Shown: positions 31,366-39,948 of the stretch, one piece after another
Layout of the letters: each line of letters opens with the position of its first letter
How positions within the stretch are numbered: the stretch's first letter is position 1
Assembly (NCBI GenBank): GCA_903878085.1
Contig: CAIRGJ010000040.1
Coordinates: 47,044 to 111,043 of the forward strand
DNA from: an uncultured Hyphomicrobiales bacterium
GTDB taxonomy: Bacteria; Pseudomonadota; Alphaproteobacteria; Rhizobiales; Xanthobacteraceae
Reading direction: 5' to 3'
DNA: 64,000 nt
Made by a program: the position numbers and the translations under genes
Notes under the pieces: generated by a model
What the model saw: only the letters and a program-made list of their open reading frames with translations
The model's database searches: none
Told to the model about the DNA's origin: nothing

Positions 31366-34218
31366 TTACTGCCCCAGCCGTTCGAGCAGCGCCGGGATAT
31401 GCACCTGGTCGGCTTTGTAGTTGCCGGTCAGCGCGTACATCACGATGTTGACGCCGGAGCGGAAGGCGAATTCGCGCTGCCGCGGTTCGCCCGGCACCAG
31501 CGGCAGCATCGGCTGGCCATCCGGCCGCATCGCCCAGGCGCCGGCCAGATCGTTCGAGGTGATGATGATCGACGACACGCCGTCGCCGGCGCGCGCCGGG
31601 CGGCTTGAATCTTCTTCCGAGTCCGCAGGCAGCGCCTCGACCCAAAGCTGGCCGTTGGTGAAACGGCCGGGGAAGTCTTTCATCAGAAAGAAAGTCTTGG
31701 TCAGCACGTGGTCGCGCGACACCGGCTCAAGCTCAGGAATGTCGAGCGAGGCCAGGATCGAGCGCAGCGCCACCATGCCGGGGCCTTGCATTTCACCGCC
31801 GGGGCCGGGCGGCGCGTCGATGGCGTCGCGGGTGTCGAACAGCACGGTGCCGCCGCGCTTCATGTAGCTGTCGATCTTCTCCAGCGCCTGCGCCGACGGC
31901 TTCGGCGCCGACGGCGAAATCGCCCAATAGATCACCGGAAAGAACGACAGCTCGTCGCGCGCCGGGTCGAGCCCGATCGGTTCGGCGGGTTCGAGCGCGG
32001 TGCGTTGCGCGAGAAACAGCGTCAGGCCTTGCAGGCCGGCTTTGCTGATTTCGTCGACCGCGGCGTCGCCGGTGACAATGTAAGCCAGATGGGTTTGCTG
32101 CGTCGCCTTCAGCGCGAAGTCTTCTTGTTGCACGGAAAGTTTTGGCGGCGGTGGCGGCGTTTGCGCCTGGGCTGGATGATGCAGCGCAAAGGCGCCGAGC
32201 AGTCCGCCGATCAGCAACGCCGCGGTGACGCGGCGGCGCATACGCAGCGACCCGAGTCCGCCCGACAGCCAGAACACCACCAGCGCGTCGAGCAACAACA
32301 GCGCCAGCGCGGCGAGGAAAATCGGTCCGCGCAGATCGAGCGGCTCGCCGTGACGATAGACGTCGACGCGGGCATTGAGGCTCGCGATATCGAGCGGCAG
32401 CGGCCGGTCGGCCGGGGCCAATGTATTGACGGCAACAAGGCCCTCGGGCGGACCGTAGAAGCCGGGCGGATGATCGGCGGTGGCGTGGCCGCTGAAATTG
32501 GCCGGGATCGGCCGCGCGGTCGGCGGCGGCGCCGAGAAGGCGCCAAAGCCGTCGAGCACGCGCGTCGCTGGCACGGCCTGATTGGCGCTGCGGCCGGTCG
32601 CGCCGCCGGTGCCGGCCTCATTCTTTTCGGCGTTCGCGGTCGCGCCCGCGAGCGACACGATGCGCCGGAGCATATCGACAAAGGCGCCGGAGATCGGCAG
32701 GTCGGACCAGCGCGTATCGGCGGTCACATGAAACAGCACGATCACGCCCTTGCCGCGGCGTTGCGCGGTCACGAGCGGCGTGCCGTCCGCCAGCGTCGCC
32801 CAGGTGCGATCGGTGAGTTGCGCGTCCGGCTCGGCCAGCACCTGCCGCGTCACGGTGACGTCTTTCGGCACCGGCATGCCGTTGAACGGCCCGTCGCGCG
32901 AGAACGCCGTGAGCTGCTGCGGCTTGTCCCAGCTCAGACTGCCGCCGAGAATACGGCCGCCGCGCCGCAGCTTGACCGGCACCAGCGCGTCGTCGGCAGC
33001 CGCCAGATGCGGGCCGGCAAAGCGCACCAGCACGCCGCCATTGTCGATCCACTTGTTGAGCGGCTCGATGGCGTCGGCGACGTTGCCGACGTCGGCGAGG
33101 ATCAGCATCGGCAATTGCTGGCCGAGGAAGCGCGTCACCGCTTCGCTCGGGCCGACGCCTTCGGCGAGGCGGACATCGGCGAACGGATTGAGCGCGCGCG
33201 ACAGATAATAGGTAGCACCCAGCAGCGGCTGCGAACGGTCGGCGGTCGAGCCCGACACGATGCCGATGGTGCGGCGGCGCCAGCGCTTGTCGAGCAGTTG
33301 CACGCTGCCCGCCGAGCGCTCGCCGGCGATTTCCAGTCGCGCCACGTCGTTCCTGATCTCGACCGGCAGGTCGATCTTGGCCTCGGCCTCGCGCTCGCTC
33401 GATTTGAATGCAAACGGCGCTTCGCCGAGCGGCAGACCTTTCAGATCGATGGCGCTGACGATGCCGTTGTCGCCGCTGCCGGTTTCCGCGCGGAGCACTT
33501 TCACGGTCAGCGCGCCGGCGGCGTTGTCGGCGGCGGCCAGCGCATGCGCCGTCGGGGTGCCGCCTGCGACCACCGTCAGTGGATTTTTGCCGATCACGCC
33601 CTTGAGGCCGTCGACGAAAGCCGCGCCGGAGCCGAGATCGACGCCGTCGGACAGCCAGACCAGTTCGACGTCGGGCGTCGCTTTCAGGAAACGCTCGATC
33701 AGCGGCAGCGCCTCGCTGCGCTCGACGCCCTGGGGCTTGGGCTTGAGCTGCTTGATCTGGATGCGCGCGGCGCCGGCGATCTGCAGCGAAATGTCGCGCG
33801 CGGTTTCCGACAGCGGCAGCACGGCGACGCCGCGGTTATCGGCCTCGGCGCGCGCGATCAACTCGTCGGTGGTGCGCAGCCGTGCGTCCCAGGAGGCGGC
33901 CGCCGGCCAGCCGTCGTCGAGCAGGATCAGCAGCGGCGCGGCGCGGCTTGATGTGGCGAGCGGCGGATTCCACAGAGGACCGGCGGCGGCGATGATGCAC
34001 AGCGCCGCCAGCGACAGCCGCAACAAGGTCAGCCACCACGGCGTGCGCGACGGCGTTTCTTCCTTGGGCGCGATCTCGAACAACAGCCGCGTCGGCGGGA
34101 AGTCGATGCGCTTTGGCCGCGGCGGCACCAGCCGCAGCAGCCACCACAGCACCGGCAGGCTGAGCAGGCCGAGCAGCACCAGCGGCTGGGCGAAGGCGAG
34201 CGGCAGGCCGGGGATCAT
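31366..34218 (-). CDS. BatA-type N-terminal domain plus DUF4159 membrane protein
   Basis: 950 residues from ATG 34218 with AGGAGG upstream. A BatA-like N-terminal pair of helices (PLAFAQPLVLLGLLSLPVLW and LLRLSLAALCIIAAAGP) leads into a VWA-like region (LLILLDDGWPAAASWDARLR). Next come a long beta-rich periplasmic segment, another helix pair (GPIFLAALALLLLDALVVFW, ALLIGGLLGAFALHH) and the DUF4159 domain (TGDAAVDEISKAGLQGLTLFL to YALTGNYKADQVHIPALLERL). The last domain resembles a class I glutamine-amidotransferase fold. The start overlaps the DUF58 stop (ATGA). The set moxR-DUF58-DUF4159 is thought to assemble or fold envelope proteins; no substrate is known. Confidence 0.9.
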   Translation of the reverse strand: MIPGLPLAFAQPLVLLGLLSLPVLWWLLRLVPPRPKRIDFPPTRLLFEIAPKEETPSRTPWWLTLLRLSLAALCIIAAAGPLWNPPLATSSRAAPLLILLDDGWPAAASWDARLRTTDELIARAEADNRGVAVLPLSETARDISLQIAGAARIQIKQLKPKPQGVERSEALPLIERFLKATPDVELVWLSDGVDLGSGAAFVDGLKGVIGKNPLTVVAGGTPTAHALAAADNAAGALTVKVLRAETGSGDNGIVSAIDLKGLPLGEAPFAFKSSEREAEAKIDLPVEIRNDVARLEIAGERSAGSVQLLDKRWRRRTIGIVSGSTADRSQPLLGATYYLSRALNPFADVRLAEGVGPSEAVTRFLGQQLPMLILADVGNVADAIEPLNKWIDNGGVLVRFAGPHLAAADDALVPVKLRRGGRILGGSLSWDKPQQLTAFSRDGPFNGMPVPKDVTVTRQVLAEPDAQLTDRTWATLADGTPLVTAQRRGKGVIVLFHVTADTRWSDLPISGAFVDMLRRIVSLAGATANAEKNEAGTGGATGRSANQAVPATRVLDGFGAFSAPPPTARPIPANFSGHATADHPPGFYGPPEGLVAVNTLAPADRPLPLDIASLNARVDVYRHGEPLDLRGPIFLAALALLLLDALVVFWLSGGLGSLRMRRRVTAALLIGGLLGAFALHHPAQAQTPPPPPKLSVQQEDFALKATQQTHLAYIVTGDAAVDEISKAGLQGLTLFLAQRTALEPAEPIGLDPARDELSFFPVIYWAISPSAPKPSAQALEKIDSYMKRGGTVLFDTRDAIDAPPGPGGEMQGPGMVALRSILASLDIPELEPVSRDHVLTKTFFLMKDFPGRFTNGQLWVEALPADSEEDSSRPARAGDGVSSIIITSNDLAGAWAMRPDGQPMLPLVPGEPRQREFAFRSGVNIVMYALTGNYKADQVHIPALLERLGQ

Positions 34219-35168
34219 GCCGGCCTCCTGGGCTGCGCCGGCGCATGCCGGCTGTTGACGGTGGTTTGCATGGCGCCGGCGCCCATGCGGGCATGGATCG
34301 CAAACAACAATTCGGTCGGGCCGCGATCGGTGCGATGCACGGTGAAGCTCCAGCCGAACTGCTCGCACTCCGCACGCAAGGCCGCGCGGTGGTTGGCGAG
34401 CAAAGTCTGGTAGTCGCTGCGCCAGGTCTCGGCGCGGCCGGCGGTGACGCTGCCGAGCCCTTCCGATTCAACGAACTCGATACGGCCCGAGTAGGGGAAG
34501 GTCTCTTCCGCCGGATCGACCACCTGCACGACATGGCCGCGCGCGCCGTTGGCCGCCAACTGGCCGATGACGCGGCGGAACTCGGCGACCGGCGACCAGA
34601 AGTCGGACAGCAGCAGCACTTCCGAGAACGGCGCCGGCGCGAAACTCGGCGGTAGACTCGGATGCTCGGCAACATCGTGAACGATGGCCTGCGCCATTTT
34701 CTCGATGACGTTGCGGTTCGCGGTCGGACGCATCAAATCGGGAATGCCGACGCGTTCGCCGCCCTGCACCAGGATCTCGGCGAGCGCGAACGCTACCACC
34801 AGTGCGCGGTCGAGCTTGCTCCACTCCGACAGCGAAGAGGTGAAGTCCATCGAGTGTGACCGGTCGGCCCACAGCCAGACCGTATGCGAGGCTTCCCACT
34901 CGCGTTCGCGGACATAGAGATGATCGTCGCGCGCCGAGCGCCGCCAGTCGACATTGTGCGACGGCTCGCCGTTGACGAAGCGCCGGTACTGCCAGAAGTT
35001 TTCGCCGGCGCCGGCGCGGCGCCGTCCGTGCAGACCGTGAATGACGGTTGAGGCGACGCGGCGCGCTTCCAGGATCAGCCGCGGAATGCGCGCGGCAAGC
35101 TTACGGCTTTTGCCGACAGCCGATTCTACCGCCTCGTTCTCCGGATCGCTGCGTCGGGGCTCGGCCAT
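34215..35168 (-). CDS. DUF58 domain protein of the MoxR operon
   Basis: 317 residues. DUF58 core: GLHGRRRAGAGENFWQYRRF, DWRRSARDDHLYVREREWEA and the MIDAS-like WLWADRSHSMDFTS. A helical region and VLLLSDFWSPVAEFRRVIGQ, with a VWA-like fold, follow. It is cytosolic. DUF58 proteins are obligate partners of MoxR AAA ATPases and act with BatA-like membrane proteins. The gene starts two bases after moxR ends and overlaps the DUF4159 start. Confidence 0.9.
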   Translation of the reverse strand: MAEPRRSDPENEAVESAVGKSRKLAARIPRLILEARRVASTVIHGLHGRRRAGAGENFWQYRRFVNGEPSHNVDWRRSARDDHLYVREREWEASHTVWLWADRSHSMDFTSSLSEWSKLDRALVVAFALAEILVQGGERVGIPDLMRPTANRNVIEKMAQAIVHDVAEHPSLPPSFAPAPFSEVLLLSDFWSPVAEFRRVIGQLAANGARGHVVQVVDPAEETFPYSGRIEFVESEGLGSVTAGRAETWRSDYQTLLANHRAALRAECEQFGWSFTVHRTDRGPTELLFAIHARMGAGAMQTTVNSRHAPAQPRRPA

Positions 35169-35170
35169 GA

Positions 35171-36181
35171 TTATCCGATGCGCGCCTTCAGCCGCTGGAT
35201 GACATTGGTGATGGTCTCGCCTTCGGCGCGCGCGGCGAAGGTCAGCGCCATGCGGTGCTTGAGCACGGGCTCGGCGAGCTCGATCACGTCATCGATCGAC
35301 GGCGCGAAGCGGCCGTCGAGCAGCGCGCGGGCGCGCACCGCCAGCATCAAGGCCTGGCTGGCGCGCGGACCGGGACCCCACGAGATGACTTTGCCGAGGT
35401 CGCCGGCTTCGGGACCGGGACGCGCCGAGCGCACCAGTCTGAGGATCGCCTCGACCACGCTCTCGCCGACCGGCAGACGGCGCACTAGGCGCTGCGCCGC
35501 GATCAGGTCGTCGGAGGTCATCGCCGCCTTGGCGCGGGTCTCTTCGGCGCCGGTGGTGTCGAACAGGATTTTGCGCTCGGCCGCCTCGTCGGGATAATCG
35601 ACGTCGACTTCCATCAAAAAGCGGTCGAGCTGCGCCTCGGGCAGCGGGTAGGTGCCTTCCTGCTCCAGCGGGTTTTGCGTCGCCAGCACGTGGAACGGCT
35701 TGGGCAGATCGTGGCGGGCGCCGGCGACCGAGACGTGTTGTTCCTGCATCGCCTGGAGCAGAGCGGATTGGGTGCGCGGCGAGGCGCGGTTGATCTCGTC
35801 GGCCATCAACAATTGCGCGAACACGGGACCTGCGATGAAGCGGAAACTGCGTTTTCCCCCCGGGGATTCTTCCAAAACCTCGGTGCCGAGGATGTCGGAC
35901 GGCATCAGATCGGGCGTGAACTGCACGCGCTTGGCGTCCAGCCCGAGCGCGATGCCCATGGTGTCGACCAGTTTGGTCTTGGCGAGGCCGGGGACGCCGA
36001 CCAGCAGGGCATGGCCGCCGGACAAAATCGTGATCAGCGCGCGCTCGACCACGATGTCCTGGCCGAAGATCACCGCGCCGATGGCGGCCTTGGCCGCGCG
36101 GACATGGACCGCGGTCGATTCCGCCGCGCGCACGATCATGTCTTCCAGCTTGTCGAGATTTTCGCCGCCTGCCGCCGCCAT
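35171..36181 (-). CDS. MoxR-family AAA+ ATPase
   Basis: 336 residues. Walker A is in LLVGVPGLAKTKLVDT, Walker B in LLMADEINRASPRTQSALL, sensor 1 in HVLATQNPLEQEGTYPLPEAQLDRF (split: VLATQNPLEQEG and LPEAQLDRFLM), and the C-terminal lid in MTSDDLIAAQRLVRRLPVGE. This is the complete MoxR form (AAA_3 plus lid). It is the first gene of the operon on the minus strand and is divergent from the DUF1285 gene across 198 bases in which I see no clear promoter hexamers. Confidence 0.95.
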   Translation of the reverse strand: MAAAGGENLDKLEDMIVRAAESTAVHVRAAKAAIGAVIFGQDIVVERALITILSGGHALLVGVPGLAKTKLVDTMGIALGLDAKRVQFTPDLMPSDILGTEVLEESPGGKRSFRFIAGPVFAQLLMADEINRASPRTQSALLQAMQEQHVSVAGARHDLPKPFHVLATQNPLEQEGTYPLPEAQLDRFLMEVDVDYPDEAAERKILFDTTGAEETRAKAAMTSDDLIAAQRLVRRLPVGESVVEAILRLVRSARPGPEAGDLGKVISWGPGPRASQALMLAVRARALLDGRFAPSIDDVIELAEPVLKHRMALTFAARAEGETITNVIQRLKARIG

Positions 36182-36379
36182 GATGCTGTTCCTTGTGCCG
36201 GGTGTCTTTGGGCCTGCTTACAGGCTATGCAACTTGCGCACCAAAGGCGATTTTCCTGCGCATTAGCCGTCGAATCTGCCTCAATCTGCGGCCAAGCTTA
36301 CGCTATCTTCTGGCCTCGGGTCCGTTGAGTCACGAAGTTGCGAACAGGCCCGGCGCGAAGACGAGTACGTAGGGAAACA

Positions 36380-36976
36380 ATGGCGAAGACAGGGCAATTG
36401 GCGGGGATGGGCGGACTGGAAGGCCTTGCCGTAGCGTTGCCCCGCGAAAACCGGGGTCCGCCGCCGGTCGAGAAGTGGAACCCGCCGTTTTGCGGCGATA
36501 TCGACATGCGGATCGCGGCCGACGGCACCTGGTTTTACCAAAAGACCCCGATCGGCCGGCCGGCTTTAGTCAAATTGTTCGCATCCGTGCTCAAGCGCGA
36601 AGGCCAAAAGTATTTTTTGGTAACCCCGGTCGAGAAGGTCGGTTTAATCGTCGAAGAAGCGCCGTTCCTCGCCGTCGAGCTCAAGGTCGAGCAGGGTCCG
36701 GGCGGGCAGGTGCTTAAGTTTAGGACCAATGTCGACGACTGGGTCGAGGCCGGGCCCGGCCACGGCCTGCGCTTCGAGCCGGAGCCGACCGGCGGGCTCA
36801 AGCCGTTCCTCCATGTCCGCCGCGATCTGTGGGCCAAGGTGACGCGCACGTTGTTTTACGATCTGGTCGAACTCGGCGAGGAGCGCAGCATCGGCGGCAA
36901 GGCGATGTTCGGCGTGGTCTCGGGCGGAGAATTTTTTGCCATGGCCGATGCCAGCGTCGTGCGGGAGTTCGCTTGA
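36380..36976 (+). CDS. DUF1285 family protein
   Basis: 198 residues from ATG 36380 with AGGGAA upstream. DUF1285 motifs: WNPPFCGDIDMRIAADGTWF, YQKTPIGRPALVKLFASVLK and EGQKYFLVTPVEKVGLIVEE, then PFLAVELKVEQ and the C-terminal LHVRRDLWAKVTRTLFYDLV. It is a soluble beta-rich protein with no known reaction. The stop overlaps the next start (TGATG), and in many alphaproteobacteria this order (DUF1285, CoA pyrophosphatase, DUF6111, CCA transferase) is conserved. Confidence 0.9.
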   Translation: MAKTGQLAGMGGLEGLAVALPRENRGPPPVEKWNPPFCGDIDMRIAADGTWFYQKTPIGRPALVKLFASVLKREGQKYFLVTPVEKVGLIVEEAPFLAVELKVEQGPGGQVLKFRTNVDDWVEAGPGHGLRFEPEPTGGLKPFLHVRRDLWAKVTRTLFYDLVELGEERSIGGKAMFGVVSGGEFFAMADASVVREFA

Positions 36977-37626
36977 TGGATGCGGTGACGAACTTGTCGG
37001 CGTCGGAATTCTTTGCGCGCGCGCGGTCGCGGCTGACCCTCGACGTGCCGGCGGGCTTGAACGACGCGTCGATCACGCCCAAGCGCGGCGACCATGATGC
37101 CGATCCGATCATGCAGAAGATCGCCGAGGTCCGCCCGATCCGCCCGGCGGCGGTGCTGGTGCCGGTGGTCGATCATCGGGAGCCGACCGTGCTGCTGACG
37201 CAGCGCTCCCAGCATCTGCCCAATCACCCGGGGCAGATCTCGTTTCCCGGCGGCAAGATCGAAAAATCCGACGCCCACCCGCTCGACGCGGCGCTGCGCG
37301 AGACCGAAGAGGAAATCGGCCTCGACCGCGGCCATGTCGAGCCGCTCGGCTATCTCGATCTCTACATGACGACGCAGGGCTACCGCATCGTGCCGTTGAT
37401 CGCGCGGGTCGAGCCCGGCTTTGCGCTGACGCTCAACACCGGCGAGGTCGACGACAGCTTCGAGGTGCCGCTCGCCTTTCTGATGGATCAGGCCAATGTG
37501 CAGCGCCATTCCCGCGACTGGAACGGCATGACGCGGCATTATTACGCGATCACCTTCGGCGAGCGCTACATCTGGGGCGTCACGGCCGGCATCCTGCGCA
37601 ATTTGTTCGATCGGATTTACACATGA
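36976..37626 (+). CDS. CoA pyrophosphatase, Nudix family (NudL-like)
   Basis: 216 residues. The UPF0035 motif VLLTQRSQHLPNHPGQISFP runs straight into the Nudix box GGKIEKSDAHPLDAALRETE with EEIGL. That combination marks CoA pyrophosphohydrolases, which split CoA to 3',5'-ADP and 4'-phosphopantetheine. The C-terminal YIWGVTAGILRNLFDRI is also typical. The start overlaps the DUF1285 stop and the end overlaps the DUF6111 start by four bases. Confidence 0.93.
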   Translation: MDAVTNLSASEFFARARSRLTLDVPAGLNDASITPKRGDHDADPIMQKIAEVRPIRPAAVLVPVVDHREPTVLLTQRSQHLPNHPGQISFPGGKIEKSDAHPLDAALRETEEEIGLDRGHVEPLGYLDLYMTTQGYRIVPLIARVEPGFALTLNTGEVDDSFEVPLAFLMDQANVQRHSRDWNGMTRHYYAITFGERYIWGVTAGILRNLFDRIYT

Positions 37627-37886
37627 TCCGCCAGGTCTTTACCGAAATCATGTTGTTCGTGGTGCCGTTCGCGCTCTACGTCGTCTTCCTGTGGGCGACC
37701 AAGGCCGGCGTATTCCATCCGGATTCGTGGCCGGCCTCGCGCATCGCCACGCTGACCATCGTCGCGCTGGCGCTGATGGCGGTGAGCTTCTTCTATTTCG
37801 CCGAATACACCGGCGCGCCGCCGGGCTCGACTTACGTGCCGGCGCATATGGAGAATGGCAAATTCGTACCGGCAACCACCAAGTGA
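37623..37886 (+). CDS. DUF6111-like small membrane protein
   Basis: 87 residues with two membrane helices (EIMLFVVPFALYVVFLWATK and IATLTIVALALMAVSFFYFA). A soluble C-terminal tail, EYTGAPPGSTYVPAHMENGK, follows and is the conserved signature of the family. It lies between a Nudix gene and a CCA transferase gene with ATGA and GTGA overlaps, so all are translated from one mRNA. Function unknown. Confidence 0.88.
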   Translation: MIRQVFTEIMLFVVPFALYVVFLWATKAGVFHPDSWPASRIATLTIVALALMAVSFFYFAEYTGAPPGSTYVPAHMENGKFVPATTK

Positions 37887-39133
37887 CGTCGGCGGGCGCG
37901 GCCGGGCGCAGTGTTGCCGGCGCGCTGGCGCGTCTGCTCGACGTGCTCGATCGTGACGGCGAGGAGGCGCGCGTGGTCGGTGGCGCGGTGCGCAACGCGC
38001 TGCTTGGCATGCCGATCCACGAAGTCGACGTCGCCACCACCGCGGTGCCGGAGGAGGTGGTGCGGCGTGTGACCGCCGCCGGCCTCAAAGCGGTACCGAC
38101 CGGCATCAAGCACGGCACCGTCACCGTCGTCGTCGATAAGCATCCATTCGAAGTCACGACCTTGCGCCAGGATGTCGAGACCTTCGGCCGTCACGCCAAG
38201 GTCGCTTTCGGCCGCGATTGGCAGGCCGACGCCGAGCGGCGCGATTTCACCATCAATGCACTGTCGGCGTCGTACGACGGCGCGGTCTACGATTACGTCG
38301 GCGGGCTGGCCGATCTGGCGGTGCGGCGCGTGCGCTTCATCGGCGAGCCGAAGCGGCGCATCGAGGAAGATTACCTGCGCATCCTGCGCTTCTTCCGCTT
38401 TCACGCCGCCTACAGCGAAGGCGGTCATCCCGACGCGCAAGGCCTCGCCGCTTGCATCGTCGGCCGCGACGGCCTCGATCAGTTGTCGCGCGAGCGCGTG
38501 CGCATGGAAGTGATGAAGCTTCTGGTTGGGCCGCATGCGGTGCCGACGCTGATCGCGATGGCGGATGCCGGGCTGCTGCTGCGCGTGCTCGGCGGCGTCA
38601 GCTATCTGGCGAGCTTCGAGAACATGGCCAAGGTCGAGGCCGCGGTCGGCTTAGCCCCCGATGCGGTGCGACGACTCGGCGCGCTCGGCGTGCTGGTCGC
38701 CGAAGACGCCGAGCGGCTGACGCAGAAACTGCGCCTGCACAATGTCGAGCAGGAACGGCTGGTGTCGATGGCGGAAGGCTGGCGGCGCATTTCGCCGGAA
38801 CGCGGCGAGTTGGCCGCGCGGGCCCTGATCTACCGGCTCGGCCCGCTCGCCTTCACCGATCACGCGCTGCTCGGCTGGGCGCGCTCGGCGGAGCCGGCCA
38901 GCGACGCCAATTGGCACGCCATGACGACGACGCCGCAACGCTGGACCGCGCCGGTGTTTCCGTTGAAGGCCGCCGACTTCCTCAAACGCGGCATCGAGAA
39001 GGGCCCCGCGCTCGGCGCGGCGTTGCGCGCGGCGGAAGCGGCCTGGATCGCGGCGGGGTTTCCGAGCGATGCTGATTCTCTCGCCACAATAATCGACGCG
39101 GCGGCTCAGTCGTGTGACCCGACAGTCTTATGA
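37883..39133 (+). CDS. cca: CCA tRNA nucleotidyltransferase / PcnB-like polymerase
   Basis: 416 residues from GTG 37883, which overlaps the DUF6111 stop as GTGA. Upstream codons in frame are a shadow of DUF6111. Motifs: VVGGAVRNALLGMPIHEVDVA-type head (blocks GGAVRNALLG and EVDVATT), FGRDWQADAERRDFTINAL, YDYVGGLADLAVRRVRFIGE and EEDYLRILRFFRFHAAY. These are the class II nucleotidyltransferase head and neck. The alphaproteobacterial protein adds or repairs the tRNA CCA end. The encoded tRNA at 2463 already carries CCA, so here the role is repair. The stop overlaps the TauE start. Confidence 0.93.
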   Translation: MTSAGAAGRSVAGALARLLDVLDRDGEEARVVGGAVRNALLGMPIHEVDVATTAVPEEVVRRVTAAGLKAVPTGIKHGTVTVVVDKHPFEVTTLRQDVETFGRHAKVAFGRDWQADAERRDFTINALSASYDGAVYDYVGGLADLAVRRVRFIGEPKRRIEEDYLRILRFFRFHAAYSEGGHPDAQGLAACIVGRDGLDQLSRERVRMEVMKLLVGPHAVPTLIAMADAGLLLRVLGGVSYLASFENMAKVEAAVGLAPDAVRRLGALGVLVAEDAERLTQKLRLHNVEQERLVSMAEGWRRISPERGELAARALIYRLGPLAFTDHALLGWARSAEPASDANWHAMTTTPQRWTAPVFPLKAADFLKRGIEKGPALGAALRAAEAAWIAAGFPSDADSLATIIDAAAQSCDPTVL

Positions 39134-39888
39134 ACATTCTCTCCGGCTTTGCCGATATCTCAATCTGGCAACTGATTCCCGTCGCCGTCATCGCCTTTGT
39201 CGCTTCCGTGCTCGGCGGCGTGTCGGGCTACGGCACCGGCGCGCTGATGCCTTTGGTGCTGGTACCTTTGGTCGGCGCGGAAGCGGTGGTGCCGATCATC
39301 GCGATCTCGGCGATGTTCAGCAACACCAGCCGCGTCACCGCTTTCATCAACTATGCCGACTGGCGGCGGGTGTGGATCGCGCTGGTGGCGGCGGTGCCGA
39401 CTTGCGTGCTCGGCGCCTGGGGCTATACCAAGCTCTCCAACGCCGGCGCGGCCTTGGTGATCGGCGGCATGCTGATCATGAGCGTCCCGCTGCGTCGGCT
39501 GCTGAAATATCACGGCATCCATGTCGGCGACCGCGGCTTCGCCTTCGGCTCGGTCGGCTATGGCGTCGTGGTCGGCGGCACCGCGGGCTCGGGCGTGATC
39601 CTGCTATCGCTGCTGATGGCCGCGGGCCTCAACGGCGCCGCGGTGATCGCCACCGACGCGGCTATCTCGGTGGTGATCGGCATCGTCAAGATTTCGGTGT
39701 TCGGTCTGGCCGGCGTGATCAGCGCCAAGGTGCTGGCCTTCGCGCTGCTGATCGGCATCATCGCGCTGCCCGGCGCATTTCTCGCGCGGGCTTTCGTCGA
39801 GCGCATGCCGGTGCACGTGCACACCGCGATCCTCGACGTGGTGGTGCTGGTCGGCGGTGTGTTTCTGATCTACGGGGTGTTTAAGTAG
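39130..39888 (+). CDS. Sulfite exporter TauE/SafE family permease
   Basis: 252 residues with about eight hydrophobic helices. The first repeat has ASVLGGVSGYGTGALMPLVL and the second GYGVVVGGTAGSGVILLSLL, the duplicated Gly-rich half of TauE/SafE (PF01925). Between them lies LGAWGYTKLSNAGAALVIGG. Members export sulfite or organosulfonates. The gene overlaps the CCA transferase stop (ATGA) and is followed by a 49-base palindromic repeat. Confidence 0.92.
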   Translation: MNILSGFADISIWQLIPVAVIAFVASVLGGVSGYGTGALMPLVLVPLVGAEAVVPIIAISAMFSNTSRVTAFINYADWRRVWIALVAAVPTCVLGAWGYTKLSNAGAALVIGGMLIMSVPLRRLLKYHGIHVGDRGFAFGSVGYGVVVGGTAGSGVILLSLLMAAGLNGAAVIATDAAISVVIGIVKISVFGLAGVISAKVLAFALLIGIIALPGAFLARAFVERMPVHVHTAILDVVVLVGGVFLIYGVFK

Positions 39889-39899
39889 CTTTTTATTTT

Positions 39900-39948
39900 G
39901 CGCATGATCTTATCCGAAAACCGGTTCCCACTTTTCGGGATCATGCGC
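39900..39948. repeat. 49-base palindromic repeat, family A (copy 2 of 5)
   Basis: Opposite orientation to copies 1, 4 and 5: GCGCATGATC, then TCCGAAAACCGG and CCCACTTTTCGG, then GATCATGCGC. It lies between the convergent TauE and hemF stop codons and ends one base from the hemF stop. It could act as a bidirectional terminator. Confidence 0.92.

Noticed and set aside
31708..33951. A 747-codon open frame on the plus strand
   Set aside because: It is antisense to the DUF4159 gene and has Arg/Gly-rich shadow composition.
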